Shown here one piece after another: positions 21,729 through 31,186 of a stretch of DNA of 64,000 bases. The DNA comes from Paraphaeosphaeria minitans (lineage: Eukaryota; Ascomycota; Dothideomycetes; Pleosporales; Didymosphaeriaceae): assembly GCA_015832175.1 (NCBI GenBank), contig WJXW01000011.1:1798001-1862000 (forward strand), given 5' to 3'. The translations under genes and the position numbers were made by a program. Every line of letters begins with the position of its first letter. Within the stretch, counting starts at the first letter, position 1. A model generated the notes under the pieces. The model ran no database searches. It saw nothing but the letters and a program-made list of their open reading frames with translations, and had not been told where the DNA came from.

Positions 21729-23043
21729 TCAACCACTCCCACCTTTCTTCGCCACCAGAGCGGGCAGCTTGACTTTTCCCAGCTGCGCCCCGCCAACCTT
21801 CTGGACCTGCGCCGCGGCGTCACCCAGCAACACGCGTATCGCGCCCTCCAACCTGCGATCTTGTTTTCGCCGCATCCAAAGCAGCACGATGCCCAGTATG
21901 AAAATGTTGATGGCAATGTGTTTTACACTGGCCAACACAATCCGCCAGATGAATCTTAAGAAGAGGAATTTGCGTGAGTGACTAAAGAGATTTCTTGATT
22001 CAAGCTGCTCTCGCAGTGCCGCGACCTCTGCCGTCATCTTGACGAGGGTCTGCTCGACGCGGGCGCGCCACTTCTTGTCGGCGGCGGACTCGTGCGGCGA
22101 CTGGGCCGCAGGCGCAGGGTTGATGGCCGGTGCAAGGCGGGATATAAAGCTGCGCTGTTGCGGAGGCTTCGAGGGTGTGTATGGTATAGGTTCTTGAGGC
22201 CTAAGATTGGCCTGCACGGCGGCGTCTTCCGGGTGGGGGTTGTACTGCGAGTCCGGGGCATCCACGAACTCTTCGTCGCGCTCGGCCTCAGCTTCCTCCT
22301 GCTCAAGGTCTTCCTCACTTTGGCTCATAGGGCTCTTGATCTGCAGCGGGCCTTGGTCGTCCTCATCCTGTTCGTTACCAAGGCCCACGACTCCCACAGC
22401 TCGTACCTTCTCTCGGTCGCTTCTTCTGCTTGCGTAGCCCTGGTAGTCGGGCGGAATGTGCAGGCCCGTGGAGCCGAGTGTTTGGCTCTGCAGGGGTGAT
22501 GAAGACGACGATGAAGGCACGTTGGACTTGACTTGGTCCCACACAAATTCCAGCTCTGCTACGAGCTCCCGTGAGTCGGGCGAAGACGAGGCGTACATGT
22601 GCATCGTGTCGATGAGGGTGCTGATGTATCTCCTCTTCGCCTCGGTCCTAGACAGGCCCTTTTGCTGCTTCCACGCCTCCCTGTATCTTCACATCAGCAT
22701 CTGTAAACGGATGCGGTCTCGCGTGCCATACCATTTCTCGCGCGCCCGCTTCACCTCCTCGGTCTGGCCTTCGGGCCTCTCCATGATGCCGTCTACATCA
22801 CCCTCTGGTGCGTGTTAGGCGCGGACGGGTGCGCGCAGGGGGTAGCATACCCATGGCCTGTTTGTACAGCCCGTACAGCTGCAATCGCGTTGCCGACGGC
22901 GGCTTCTGTGACCCGGTGCGGATCTTGTTGACCGTGTTGAGCGCATGGCTGAACACGCGGTCTGCATACCACCAAGAAGTATCAGTATAATATGCACACA
23001 GCCGAAAGCCACTCCAGCAAGACGTACCCACGGAATCCGACAT
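21729..23043 (-). CDS. ATG37: Acyl-CoA-binding protein, Atg37/ACBD5-like, 383 aa
   Basis: Four exons on the minus strand: 23028-23043, 22851-22961, 22732-22804 and 21729-22680. All three introns (66, 46 and 51 bases) have GT and AG ends, and the spliced length is exactly 384 codons including the TGA. The first exon is only 16 bases. Residues 1 to about 105 form an acyl-CoA-binding domain (DRVFSHALN, LQLYGLYKQAMEGDV, REKWEAWKQQKGLS), with the Tyr and Lys residues that contact acyl-CoA. An acidic disordered middle follows (EEDLEQEEAEAERDEE), then a short coiled coil (VEQTLVKMTAEVAALREQLE) and one membrane segment near residues 310-335 (WRIVLASVKHIAINIFILGI) with a basic tail. This order matches fungal Atg37, a peroxisomal membrane protein needed for pexophagy, and its homologue ACBD5. 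Membrane location is inferred from the family. Confidence 0.9.
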
Positions 23044-23632
23044 GGCGATGGCAAGGCAATGGCAATGGGAATGGCGAGGTTCGATTGCCGCGACCGCCCC
23101 GCGACTTGTCGCTTTATCGGGCCCGCTTCATCCAAAGCCGTGGGAACAGCGAGACGTAAAGAAGATTTGAATGCAATGCGCGGAATGCCAAGACTGCGAA
23201 TCGCGAATGTCGACGTCTTGCATGGCGCTGACATTGGCTGCGGCGCCGTTATGTCGTTGTCTTTGGCGCAGCTTGCGCGGGTACGGAGGGCCGAGGCTCG
23301 GAGCAGACGCCGACACGTGCCGGGGGTGGGGGATCATCTATCCTCACTCGTACTTTTACCTGTCATTGCATTGGATAGACTATCTATCCTGTTACCAATC
23401 TGGCCTTCAACAAATTGTTCATACAGCGACAAGTCACCTACATATCGCGCATATTTTGGGATGACCTCGATTAGTGTGAGTTGTTCGTGGTTTAGATGCG
23501 CTGGCAGCGTGCTTCACGATTGGGACAACCGACTTGCAAACATGTGATTCGTTAATGCTACCTAGGTATATTAGCATCATACCAGGCCTATCCTCACCAA
23601 GCACATCTCTCGCACGCCGTACGAACTAATCC
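23044..23632. other. Divergent intergenic region
   Basis: The space between the start of the ACBP gene (minus) and the MYND-finger relic (plus). It could hold both promoters. No clear TATA box or gene seen. Confidence 0.4.
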
Positions 23633-24838
23633 ATGAAGGACTGGAGCGAGGACTATCGCGACTACACCGAAGGAGAATGTTACGACGACCCAAGTCCTTT
23701 CAACATCTCAACTAAGCTCATCGAAGGTTGCTCCGTGTGCGGTAAGGGCGGCGTGCTTCGATGCCATTCATGTAAAGTGGTACATTACTGTCGTCTTATA
23801 CATCAGTATGCACACCGTAAGCAGCACAAGTCAGTGTGCAACAAGATCAAAAAGGCGCAGGAGGTGAGGCAGGTCACGTGCGGAGTCTTGATGTAAATGC
23901 TAATCGCAGGTATTTTCCAGGTATGCGACGAAGAGGAGGTAAAGCTTCGTGCAGGCCTAAATGGTACGCCGGACTGGAACTATCCTCTTGAGGAACGGTG
24001 GCCACGGATTTTGGCTCTGATCTATTATCCCATGCGCGAGTACATGAATGCTCGTTGCGCCGTGTAAGGTATCCTTAAATATGCTGAACACCTAGGCATT
24101 ATGCTTACGATGCTTGTATAGCTAGCGTTAAACTCTAAATGAAACTAAATACGCAGACGGCAGTGCAGAATGCCTTAGAAAACATTACAGATATGTTACG
24201 CGTATGCCGCAACGATGACTTGTGGCTATGGGACCTTGCACCCGGCCTTTTTCTTCGCCTGGGCCGCGACTAGGCGTGCTACGACTTTGTTAAGTGGTAG
24301 ACGTGCCGCTTTATTCTGGGCGTGACCGGCATGGACGCGCACTATACGGATGCTAAAGACGAAGACATGTTCGAAGCCGCTGATATCTTTATGGAAGATA
24401 AGTGGCCGCACCTTGTACTGCTCCTTGCTGTTATGTTACTCAAGATCCGCCTGTTGATTAACCTGAACGAAGTGCAGCGCGTAAAGCGGGAGGCAGGGCC
24501 ATACGTCCTATAGGAAATCCAGCATTTGATAACAGCTCATGTTGTAAGCCCCGTGCTCGCTGTGAAGGGTGATAGCTTTTAATGGAAGAACTTTTTTTTA
24601 AAATGCAGGAGCTAAAAAGTCAAATTAAAAGACTGTATGATGCAGTACACAAGGCGAACAAGTACATGTGGCTAGCTATGGTGAGGCCCGGTAAACATCT
24701 CACGGCCACGCCTTGGTACTCAGGCACGGGCACTATCCAGGAAATGCAAACCAAGTGTACTATACATTTACAATGCATGGTCCGAAACTCCTGGTGCGAT
24801 TGGGGTGATTGAGAAGTTGCAGAGAAGTTGAAGTCCTG
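23633..24838 (+). pseudogene. MYND-type zinc-finger protein, decayed
   Basis: The gene starts intact at ATG 23633 with a MYND finger (CSVCGKGGVLRCHSCKVVHY, then C, H and a last C in HKSVCNKI), a zinc-binding protein-interaction module. A likely intron (23864-23920, gtgagg...ttccag) joins to VCDEEEVKLR. After that the frame breaks at a TAA near 24063. The downstream domain typical of a fungal MYND family is still recognisable in pieces: TAVQNALENITDMLRVCR, LFLRLGRD followed by TAG, ACYDFVKW followed by TAG, DAKDEDMFEAADIF, then YDAVHKANKYMWLAMVRPGK and, in another frame, NAWSETPGAIGVIEKL. The two TAG codons sit where related proteins have Gln and Trp, so both fit C-to-T type transitions. The family assignment beyond MYND is from memory of similar fungal proteins; function unknown. 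Confidence 0.82.
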
Positions 24839-25240
24839 AGTGCGACCGAGACAAGGCCAAAAGCCATCGTGTGCTTCACTGTGGCTCTCGTACAGTTGGC
24901 TATGACGTGTCAGCCGGTAGATATGGACGAAGCTATAATAAACCCTGCTCAAATGCATGCTACGTCGTGCATCGAGTGTTTCGATGATCCTTAAGAAAGC
25001 CTGACCTCGCCGAGGAACAACGGCGAGAAACAGTCTCAAAGGCCACGAACGAGGCTAACTATTGCGTCCACGAATATAATGCTCAAGGTATGCTACATCC
25101 AAATCTACGCAAATTCTGACTATGCTGATTAAAGGGTATAATTACACATGCACGCCGATCCCAACACCCTTCGACACTATCCTGGACCACAACCGACCCA
25201 CCCTGCACACCCTGGATGACCCTTATATCAAGACTCAGCG
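24839..25240. other. Intergenic region, no supported gene
   Basis: Short frames only. It separates the ends of two decayed genes that converge here. Confidence 0.4.
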
Positions 25241-26040
25241 TCATGGCATGGAATTCATCGTTGAAGTGTTCCCCGTCCTCCGTCCCCCGTCATGATCCTT
25301 CCAGCCTCCTCGCCAGTCGCGAAGCTCACGGTCTCCACGTACCGCATATACTGGCCCTGTTTTCGCCGACTCCTCGTCCTGCGCATACGCATACACCATG
25401 CCGACCTTAGTCGGATTCACTAAAACGCACTTCACACGTAGCGGCAACTCCCACCGCGTGCTGCACGCTGAGGTCCCATCAGACTGGGGTCCGATTGGCA
25501 CCTGCTTGCTCATGTCGTTCCACGCGCCGTCGATGTCGCTGTCTACATCCACGGCGTCGAACGCCGTGACATTGTAGTCGCTGAGCACAACCGGGCCGTA
25601 CGCCTTCCCACCACACGCGTTGAGGAGGGCATTGTCTGTCGCCCTCCCGCTGGCATTGGGGTTGAAAACTGGAGCTGGAGATACAGTGGGGCCGGAAGTC
25701 TGGTTGTACACCTTAATGTAGGTCTGGACGTCGACGTAGTCGGTACCGGAGCCCGCGTCGTAGGTGGCGTTCCAGAGCGTGGAGACGCTATCCCGTCCGG
25801 TTTGGAAGGCGTAGACGTTTCCCGTGGCGTGGGTCTATTCGTTTGCGCTGGCGGGCCCGGTCTGGATGAACAATAGGGTGTCGGAGACGGCGATGTTGTG
25901 GTTGATGGTGAGCGGCGTCGCGGGGGCGGAGGGTGTGGAGTGTGCTGTTAGGCGTGTAAAGGGTAATTTTCTCCAAAGCAATGGCGGTCCAGTGTTGGGG
26001 TTGTAGTATTGTTCCAGTTGCGTTGTACCCGCCGTGGGAC
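25241..26040 (-). pseudogene. Unrecognised protein, probably decayed
   Basis: Protein-like sequence runs leftwards in two frames. It begins near 26040 with MSHGGYNATGTILQPQHWTA, shifts frame near 25930 into PLTINHNIAVSDTLLFIQTG, meets an in-frame TAG near 25835 (ASANE, stop, THATGNVYAFQTG) and continues cleanly through VSTLWNATYDAGSGTDYVDV and ALLNACGGKAYGPVVLSDYN to a TGA at 25241. Several N-x-S/T sites and the lack of Lys suggest a secreted or surface protein, but no signal peptide is visible and I do not recognise the family. The last 25 residues are low quality, so a further frameshift near 25330 is likely. The stop and shift argue for a pseudogene; an unrecognised intron is the alternative. 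Confidence 0.5.
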
Positions 26041-26418
26041 AAGGATAGTTCTACCTATTCCATCTTTTGAATCCCGGGATTGAGTATCATCGGTAAGCGG
26101 TCCTAACATTCTGCTCAATCCTCTGTCTTGTCGTCTTATCCAGGTTGTTCGTCCAATAACACAATTCTAACAGAGTAAGCTCGAAGCCTGGCGTCACTGT
26201 CTCGCGACACTAAGAGAAAACATGTCACGGGCCACAGGGAAATTTATCTCAGTTCGCCAGGATAGTTCACGTAAGGGAAGGAATTCAGCCTGGAGCTAGA
26301 CGGAGTCAGCAAGTCATTTGCAAATAATTGGGGCTTGGCTGTGTTACAAAGCATTCCTCGTCCACTTTGAGACTATCTGGGTGGTCACGGCCCGTGAAAG
26401 GATAGTGCACACAGAGAA

Positions 26419-26428
26419 CATATATAGG
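26419..26428 (+). promoter_or_regulatory. TATA box of the cysteine-rich secreted protein gene
   Basis: The motif catatatagg lies about 70 bases upstream of ATG 26492, a short leader distance typical of small secreted-protein genes. Confidence 0.5.
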
Positions 26429-26491
26429 ACCAGTAACCCGAAGACAATCTCAAGACATCGAGTCACTATACCAGCTCTTCATAATTTCGAT

Positions 26492-26979
26492 ATGCTGGTT
26501 TTAATTTCGTTCGCCACCGTTTTGGCTCCAATCGCAGCAGCCGCCGGGCCCACTAATACTGTCGCGCCGATTCTTGCCATAACCCCACTACCTCCAAAGC
26601 CTACCTGCACGCAGTCGATTTGCGCAGACTACATCAATTCGTGTGGCCGTTGGTATGGGGGCTGCTATGCGGCGTGTCCGGGTTACACGGCGCCGACATT
26701 CACAGACCCTGGATGTCCCACGACCTCGCGAGCAGTGAGCGTGAGGACTTCAACGTCCTGTGCCATAACGATCTGCGCCGACTATATTAATAGTTGCGGT
26801 ATGTGCAATGGGTGGTTCTTGGTATGAGATTGTTCGGTCCGTGTGCTGACACCGAGACAGGCTTGATGTACGGCGGCTGCTTCCCCGCCTGCCCTGGTTA
26901 CACCACACCATCTTTTTCTGATCCCGGCTGTCCATACACTACGCCTTATCAGCTTAGTACTCACCTGAGGTCGGGATGA
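26492..26979 (+). CDS. Secreted protein with two six-cysteine repeats, 141 aa
   Basis: Two exons, 26492-26798 and 26861-26979, joined over a 62-base intron (gtatgt...gagacag, with a ctgac branch site). The spliced length is exactly 142 codons with the stop. Residues 1 to about 18 form a signal peptide (MLVLISFATVLAPIAAAAG), followed by a short Pro-rich spacer. Two copies of a roughly 37-residue module follow. Each has six cysteines in the order C-x4-C, ICADYINSCG, YGGC, ACPGYT and DPGCP. The intron splits the Gly codon after NSC in the second copy, and splicing restores the repeat perfectly, which supports the model. Small, secreted and Cys-rich, it has the profile of cell-wall or effector-like fungal proteins. 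Similar CADYINxCG modules occur in other ascomycetes as far as I recall, without known function. Confidence 0.85.
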
Positions 26980-27354
26980 GACAAGTATCTGCGATCGCGC
27001 TTTCTGCTCTGGGTTATTGGTCACACAAGTGTTTCGGACTAATCTACTGAGAATGAATGCCTGATGGAATTATCTATTCTAAACTTCTTTACCTAATATA
27101 GTTTGTATCTAGCACGAGCATGTATGCCATCGATTGCAAATCTCTTGTCAATCATTATCACGAATAAGCTTGTCGGGTATTTACGAGCAGCCTTTGGTTT
27201 CGTCCAAAGGGTCTGGTGTTTTTTCCCTCAAGCTACTTTTGTGACAGCCAGTGCTCAACAGAATGTACGGGAAGACGAAACGACGGCTGAACAAACTTGT
27301 TACTGCATGTACATGAGATTATCGCGTTATTTGGCGTTCCAGTTATTCAAACTC
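26980..27354. other. Intergenic region between convergent genes
   Basis: The tail-to-tail space between the cysteine-rich gene (plus) and the Gly/His-rich gene (minus). AT-richer than its surroundings, with no gene seen. Confidence 0.45.
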
Positions 27355-27867
27355 CTACCACCCGCCCAGACCACCGCGTCCACTTCCACCATGGTGCCCG
27401 TGGCTTCCGAATCCGCCAGATCCACCTCCACCATGGTGCTCTTGGCCACCGAAGCCGCCAGGTCCACCTCCGCCATGGTGACCACCAGGTCCCCCCATGC
27501 CTCCGCCGTGGTGGCCCACATGTCCTCCCATACCCCCACCCATTCCCCCACCCATGCCTCCACCAAATCCACCAGGCGCCCCATGGTGTCGTCCTCCCAT
27601 GTCACCAAGTCCGCCGCCAATGCCTGCCTGATGTCCTCCCATTATGCCACCACCGCCATGATGTCCTCCGCTATAATGTCCTCCGCTGTGATGTCCCCCG
27701 CTTTGAATGCCTCCTTGGGGTTGTCCTCCGAAGACGCTCTGAAGTCCGCTCTGAAGTCCGCTCTGCTGTTGGCTTTGTTGTTGCATGGGTAGGGAATGTC
27801 CATGAGATTGGTTGTGCTTCGGGTCGTTGTGTAGAATCTTGTCTTCGACTTTGTGTAGGAGGCCCAT
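27355..27867 (-). CDS. Gly/His-rich low-complexity protein, 170 aa
   Basis: A single frame on the minus strand from ATG 27867 to TAG 27355. The first 25 residues are charged and ordered-looking (MGLLHKVEDKILHNDPKHNQ). A Gln-rich segment follows (MQQQSQQQSGLQSGLQS), and from about residue 45 to the end it is built of Gly, His and Met repeats (GGHHSGGHYSGGHHGG, GGGMGGGMGGGMGG, GGPGGHHGG). There is no signal peptide. The His-rich repeats could bind metal, and the whole resembles disordered stress or hydrophilin-like proteins, but that is inference. The repeats are internally duplicated at the DNA level, so copy number may vary between strains. The long plus-strand frames across it are shadows of the repeats. 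Confidence 0.68.
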   Translation of the reverse strand: MGLLHKVEDKILHNDPKHNQSHGHSLPMQQQSQQQSGLQSGLQSVFGGQPQGGIQSGGHHSGGHYSGGHHGGGGIMGGHQAGIGGGLGDMGGRHHGAPGGFGGGMGGGMGGGMGGHVGHHGGGMGGPGGHHGGGGPGGFGGQEHHGGGGSGGFGSHGHHGGSGRGGLGGW

Positions 27868-28615
27868 TGTGTACGAGGTTTACTGATCACAATCTAGTAC
27901 AAGTAGATAGAAAGTGTTTACTCTGTTGTGCGGCTGAATGCGAGGGTTTGCCTGGTATCGGATGTGGTGACGGTCCGCTAAGTTATGATCAAACAATTGT
28001 GTTTAAGTTTGGTAACTGCGGTAATCGACAGGATGTGAGAGGTTGGAGTGCAATGTGAACTTTAGTTTGATGAGTCGCATGTCTCCTTATGTATGGAGCT
28101 CGACTCTACACCGATACGCTAGGTATCCGCTGCGTCATCTTCCCAGAGGATACTGTTCCTTGGAGAAAGCGTTTGGCTGCCAGGGCATGACGAGGTGTTT
28201 CGACGCCAAGCATCGTCATGCGCCACAGCATTGCGACAGGGCCCACTTGGTTCGGATCGAACGGATTAAGCCGCATGGGTATGCACGTGTGGCGCCCCTA
28301 CACCTTGTCTGTCCTTGGGCATCTATTGGTACATAGCGTTCGACCGGTTTCGTCGGAACCTTTGTGCCGCTATGACTGAGTACACACCACGGGCACTTTG
28401 CATATTGTACGTCACTTGGGAGTGTACTGTCATCAGGCAGAGTCGTAATTGAGATCCATTGGATCAGGTGGAGTGCGATTTGAACTGGAACACTCAATAC
28501 CTGCTAGATCATCGACAGAATATTCGCGTCAAGTTCTTAACGACACTCTTGGCAGACGTCCGACTACTCCAGTGAACGGCCTATGTTCTGTGTAGAGATG
28601 CGATCTTAGCCCCGC
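27868..28615. other. Intergenic region, no supported gene
   Basis: The left part is the upstream region of the Gly/His-rich gene. Only short featureless frames were seen. Confidence 0.45.
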
Positions 28616-28770
28616 GCCGGCCGCATCGACGTCCTCGTCAACAACGCCGGTTGCATCCAGAATGGCACTTTCAAGGGGTTAGGATACGACCACTAGGTAG
28701 CGCAGCTGGAAACCAACGTCTTTGGCGCTGTGGCGATAACAAGTGCGGTGCTGAACTCGGCTGCAAGTGA
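28616..28770 (+). pseudogene. Short-chain dehydrogenase/reductase fragment
   Basis: About 50 codons in one frame read GRIDVLVNNAGCIQNGTFKG, then after a TAG (near 28694) VAQLETNVFGAVAITSAVLN. NNAG and the N-V-F-G-A helix are hallmarks of the Rossmann-fold SDR family of NAD(P)-dependent oxidoreductases. The Gly-rich cofactor motif upstream and the YxxxK catalytic motif downstream are missing. The fragment ends about 200 bases before the AT-rich repeat block, so repeat insertion or associated decay probably destroyed the gene. Confidence 0.8.
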
Positions 28771-29099
28771 GTCGCAGCTGATGTGACGAGGAGCTGAGCA
28801 TTGACAATTTCCTCCATCCGATCTCCACGCAGGCGCTAGTTAGATGAGGCGGGGCGGAGCTGACTGACAATGATCCTGCTGTTTGCCAAGTCCGCTTGCC
28901 CGGAGATACCGTATCTTGGCAGTCTGTGCACGCCCGCACTTAATGGACGCCCCGCCCATGCAATACTATAACTCTGCAACGCCGCAGCTCCACTAATATA
29001 GATCTAATTAAGGCTGTAATTACAGTAATTAAATTGCGAGAACTAGATAAATAACTAATATACTAGAGATATACTAATCTATCTAGTATTAATTAATTT

Positions 29100-29336
29100 T
29101 GTCTATACAGTTTATTGTATAAACAGCACTGAGTGAAATAGGGGCCTGCCTACCTGTGGGGACCGCACAAGGACCCACTACTTAGGTTAGCGCTAAGAGG
29201 CAGAGACTTTATAAGGTCCTTAGTGCCCCTTTGTACAATAGACAAGACGTAATTAATTAAACCTACTTTTTACCCTTTGCACAATAGTATACTATTAACC
29301 CTTAAATGCTTAATTGCAGATTAAGCCAAACCTACA
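29100..29336 (+). repeat. Solo LTR, family A
   Basis: A 237-bp LTR beginning tgtctatacag and ending aaacctaca, flanked on both sides by the 5-bp target duplication aattt. It is the best preserved terminus of the family, retaining TG...CA. It lacks the roughly 70-bp internal duplication seen in the 312-bp LTRs of the longer elements. Confidence 0.88.
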
Positions 29337-29719
29337 AATTTCCATTATTTTAAAGACACTAAGGCGTTATAGGCCCACGTAAAGATACTAATAAATAATA
29401 ACGTAACTTTACCTATTATAGTGTAAAGGTTGGCCTACGATAGAAAATTAGAGAAATATAGGGCTAATTAGCTGTCGTTTAAGATAGCTAATTAGGGAAC
29501 TACTAACTCGAAAAAGAATAACTAATTAGACAAGACATAAAGGGACCTAATAGATAATTAGAGTAGTTGAATTTATATAATAGATTTTAAATACAATAAC
29601 TTAACTTATTCTTTTATATTTCTTACTTAAAGTACACTATAACACAATAAAATTAGTAAGGGACATAGGACCGCTTTTAAAAGAATATAGAGAAGTATAG
29701 TAAATAGTATTTAGAGAAC

Positions 29720-30315
29720 TAATAGAACCTATTTAGTAACTAGCTACTAGATAGCTAGAAATAAAGTAATAAGACTAATAGACTTTTAAATAGCTATTAG
29801 ATACATAGATAAATAGACTATATAGACTTTTAAATAGTTAGTAATTACGTAAATAAATAGATTAATAGACTTTTAAGTACTTATTAATTACCTAGAAATA
29901 AAATAATATACTAATAGTGTCCGTACAGTTTATCGTATAAGTAGCACTAGGTGAAGTGGGGGCCTGCCTACCTGTAGGGACCCGCATAAGGACCCACTAC
30001 TTAGGTCAGCGCTAAGAGGCAGAGACTTTATAAAGCCCTTAGTGCCCCTTTGTACGATAGACTAGACGTAATTAATTGAATCTACTTCTTACCCTTTACA
30101 CGATAGTATACTATTAACCCTTAAATGCTTAATTGCAGATTGAGCCAAACCTATAAATAGACTTTTAAGTAGCTATCTAGTACTAGTATAGACTATATAA
30201 ACTTTTAAGTAGTTATTAGTTACCTAAGAATAAAACAATAATAGACTAATAGACTTTTAAGTAACTATTAGGTTAAAAGAGTAATATACTAAAGGACTTT
30301 TAAGTAGCTACTAGA
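29720..30315 (+). repeat. Minisatellite in the family T leader
   Basis: Tandem units of roughly 40 bases carrying cttttaagtagctattag-like cores, split by the solo LTR at 29918-30155. The same array appears inverted at 62690-63010, showing it belongs to the element. Confidence 0.75.
29918..30155 (+). repeat. Solo LTR, family A, inside element T
   Basis: A 238-bp copy starting tgtccgtacag and ending aaacctata. Flanked by the target duplication aatag on both sides, it sits in the minisatellite of the truncated T element, so it is a later insertion that lost its internal part by LTR recombination. Confidence 0.88.
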
Positions 30316-30746
30316 TGTTAAATCTAAGAGGGTAGCTAGTCCTAAAGGGTTAAGGTTAGTTCTTAGGCAGGAGTACTTATAGAAGGTGGAAGGTCTTATT
30401 AATATAATAGTATCTTATAAAGTGTAACAAGTTAACAATTTAGTCTGCTAGAATCTAAACAATAGATTAATAAACAGATTAAACACAAGTATAGAGAGTC
30501 TATCCTTACGTTCCTATATACTAAGCAAAGTCCGCTCTGTAGGGAGCGCTCTGTAGAGAGCGCTCTATAGAGAGCGGTTATATACGTTATACTCTAGTAC
30601 AAAGCAATTAAGCGCTCTATAAAGAGTAGTTATATAACTTCTTTATTTAAGGCGTAGCTAGTATTAAATGCCCGCTTAATCCTTGCTACGCGCCCACTAA
30701 GTACAAAACCGGCTTCCCGCCATTATGTGGATTTTAGATCCTAACA
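30316..30746 (+). repeat. Solo LTR, family B (gypsy)
   Basis: A 431-bp LTR from tgttaaatc to gatcctaaca with intact TG...CA ends and the target duplication ctaga at 30311-30315 and 30747-30751. It is the same family as the LTRs of the complete element at 32117-38777. The U3 part holds two to three copies of agagcgctct-type direct repeats. Confidence 0.92.
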
Positions 30747-30948
30747 CTAGACTCCTAAAAAGAGCGAACATAATAAACCCTAAATAATTCTAGTCTAAGT
30801 AAGAATTAAGTTAGGGATAAAAAAAGAAGTAAGGTATTAGTAGTAGGATTCTATTAAGCGAGATTATTATCTATATACCTAAAACTAAATTACTAACAGA
30901 AAACTAGTAAAATAATAAGTAGACAATAGAAAAAAAAAATAGATAAAC

Positions 30949-31186
30949 TGTTGGTTTGGCTTAATCTACAATTAAGTATTTAAAAGTTAATAGTATACTA
31001 TTGTGTAAAGGGTAAGAAGTAGGTTTAATTAATTACGTCTGGTCTATTATACAAAGGGGCACTAAGGACCTTATAAACTCTCTACCTCTTAGCGCTACCC
31101 TAAGCAGTGGGCCATTGCGCGGGCCGCTATAGGTTGGCAGGGCCCCACTTTACTTAGTGGTACTTGTACGATCCACTGTACAGACA
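30949..31186 (-). repeat. LTR, family A, at a rearrangement junction
   Basis: An inverted 238-bp copy (tgttggtttgg to cagaca). Flanks do not show a target duplication (taaac versus aagtt): the left side is element T and the right side is a Gypsy-C-type 3' end. It therefore looks like a recombination product rather than a simple insertion. Confidence 0.75.

Larger units (their letters stand above)
29417..30948 (+). mobile_element. Truncated family T LTR element (5' LTR and leader)
   Basis: The 233-bp LTR at 29417-29649 (tatagtgtaaagg to aacacaata) and the following leader are an inverted copy of 62440-63312. The leader holds a roughly 40-bp tandem repeat with core gacttttaagtagctatt. Two younger solo LTRs (29918-30155 and 30316-30746) interrupt it. 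Without them about 620 bases of leader remain, matching the order of the right-hand copy. It is cut off at 30948 by a family A LTR. Confidence 0.8.

Noticed and set aside
27103..28058. Long plus-strand frames rich in Ser/Thr/Pro and His/Arg
   Set aside because: They are alternate-frame readings of the Gly/His repeats of the minus-strand gene.
28420..28500. gttcaaatc on the minus strand resembling a tRNA B box
   Set aside because: The flanking bases do not form a T-stem, and no anticodon or acceptor stem could be placed.
29720..30315. Spaced repeats considered as a CRISPR-like array
   Set aside because: Units are imperfect, spacers are not unique, the genome is eukaryotic, and the same array recurs in another copy of the element.
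29100..31186. Roughly 240-bp repeat first taken for a SINE or MITE
   Set aside because: Paired 312-bp versions flank an interior with aatac duplications at 59334-62361, and ends are TG...CA, so it is an LTR.
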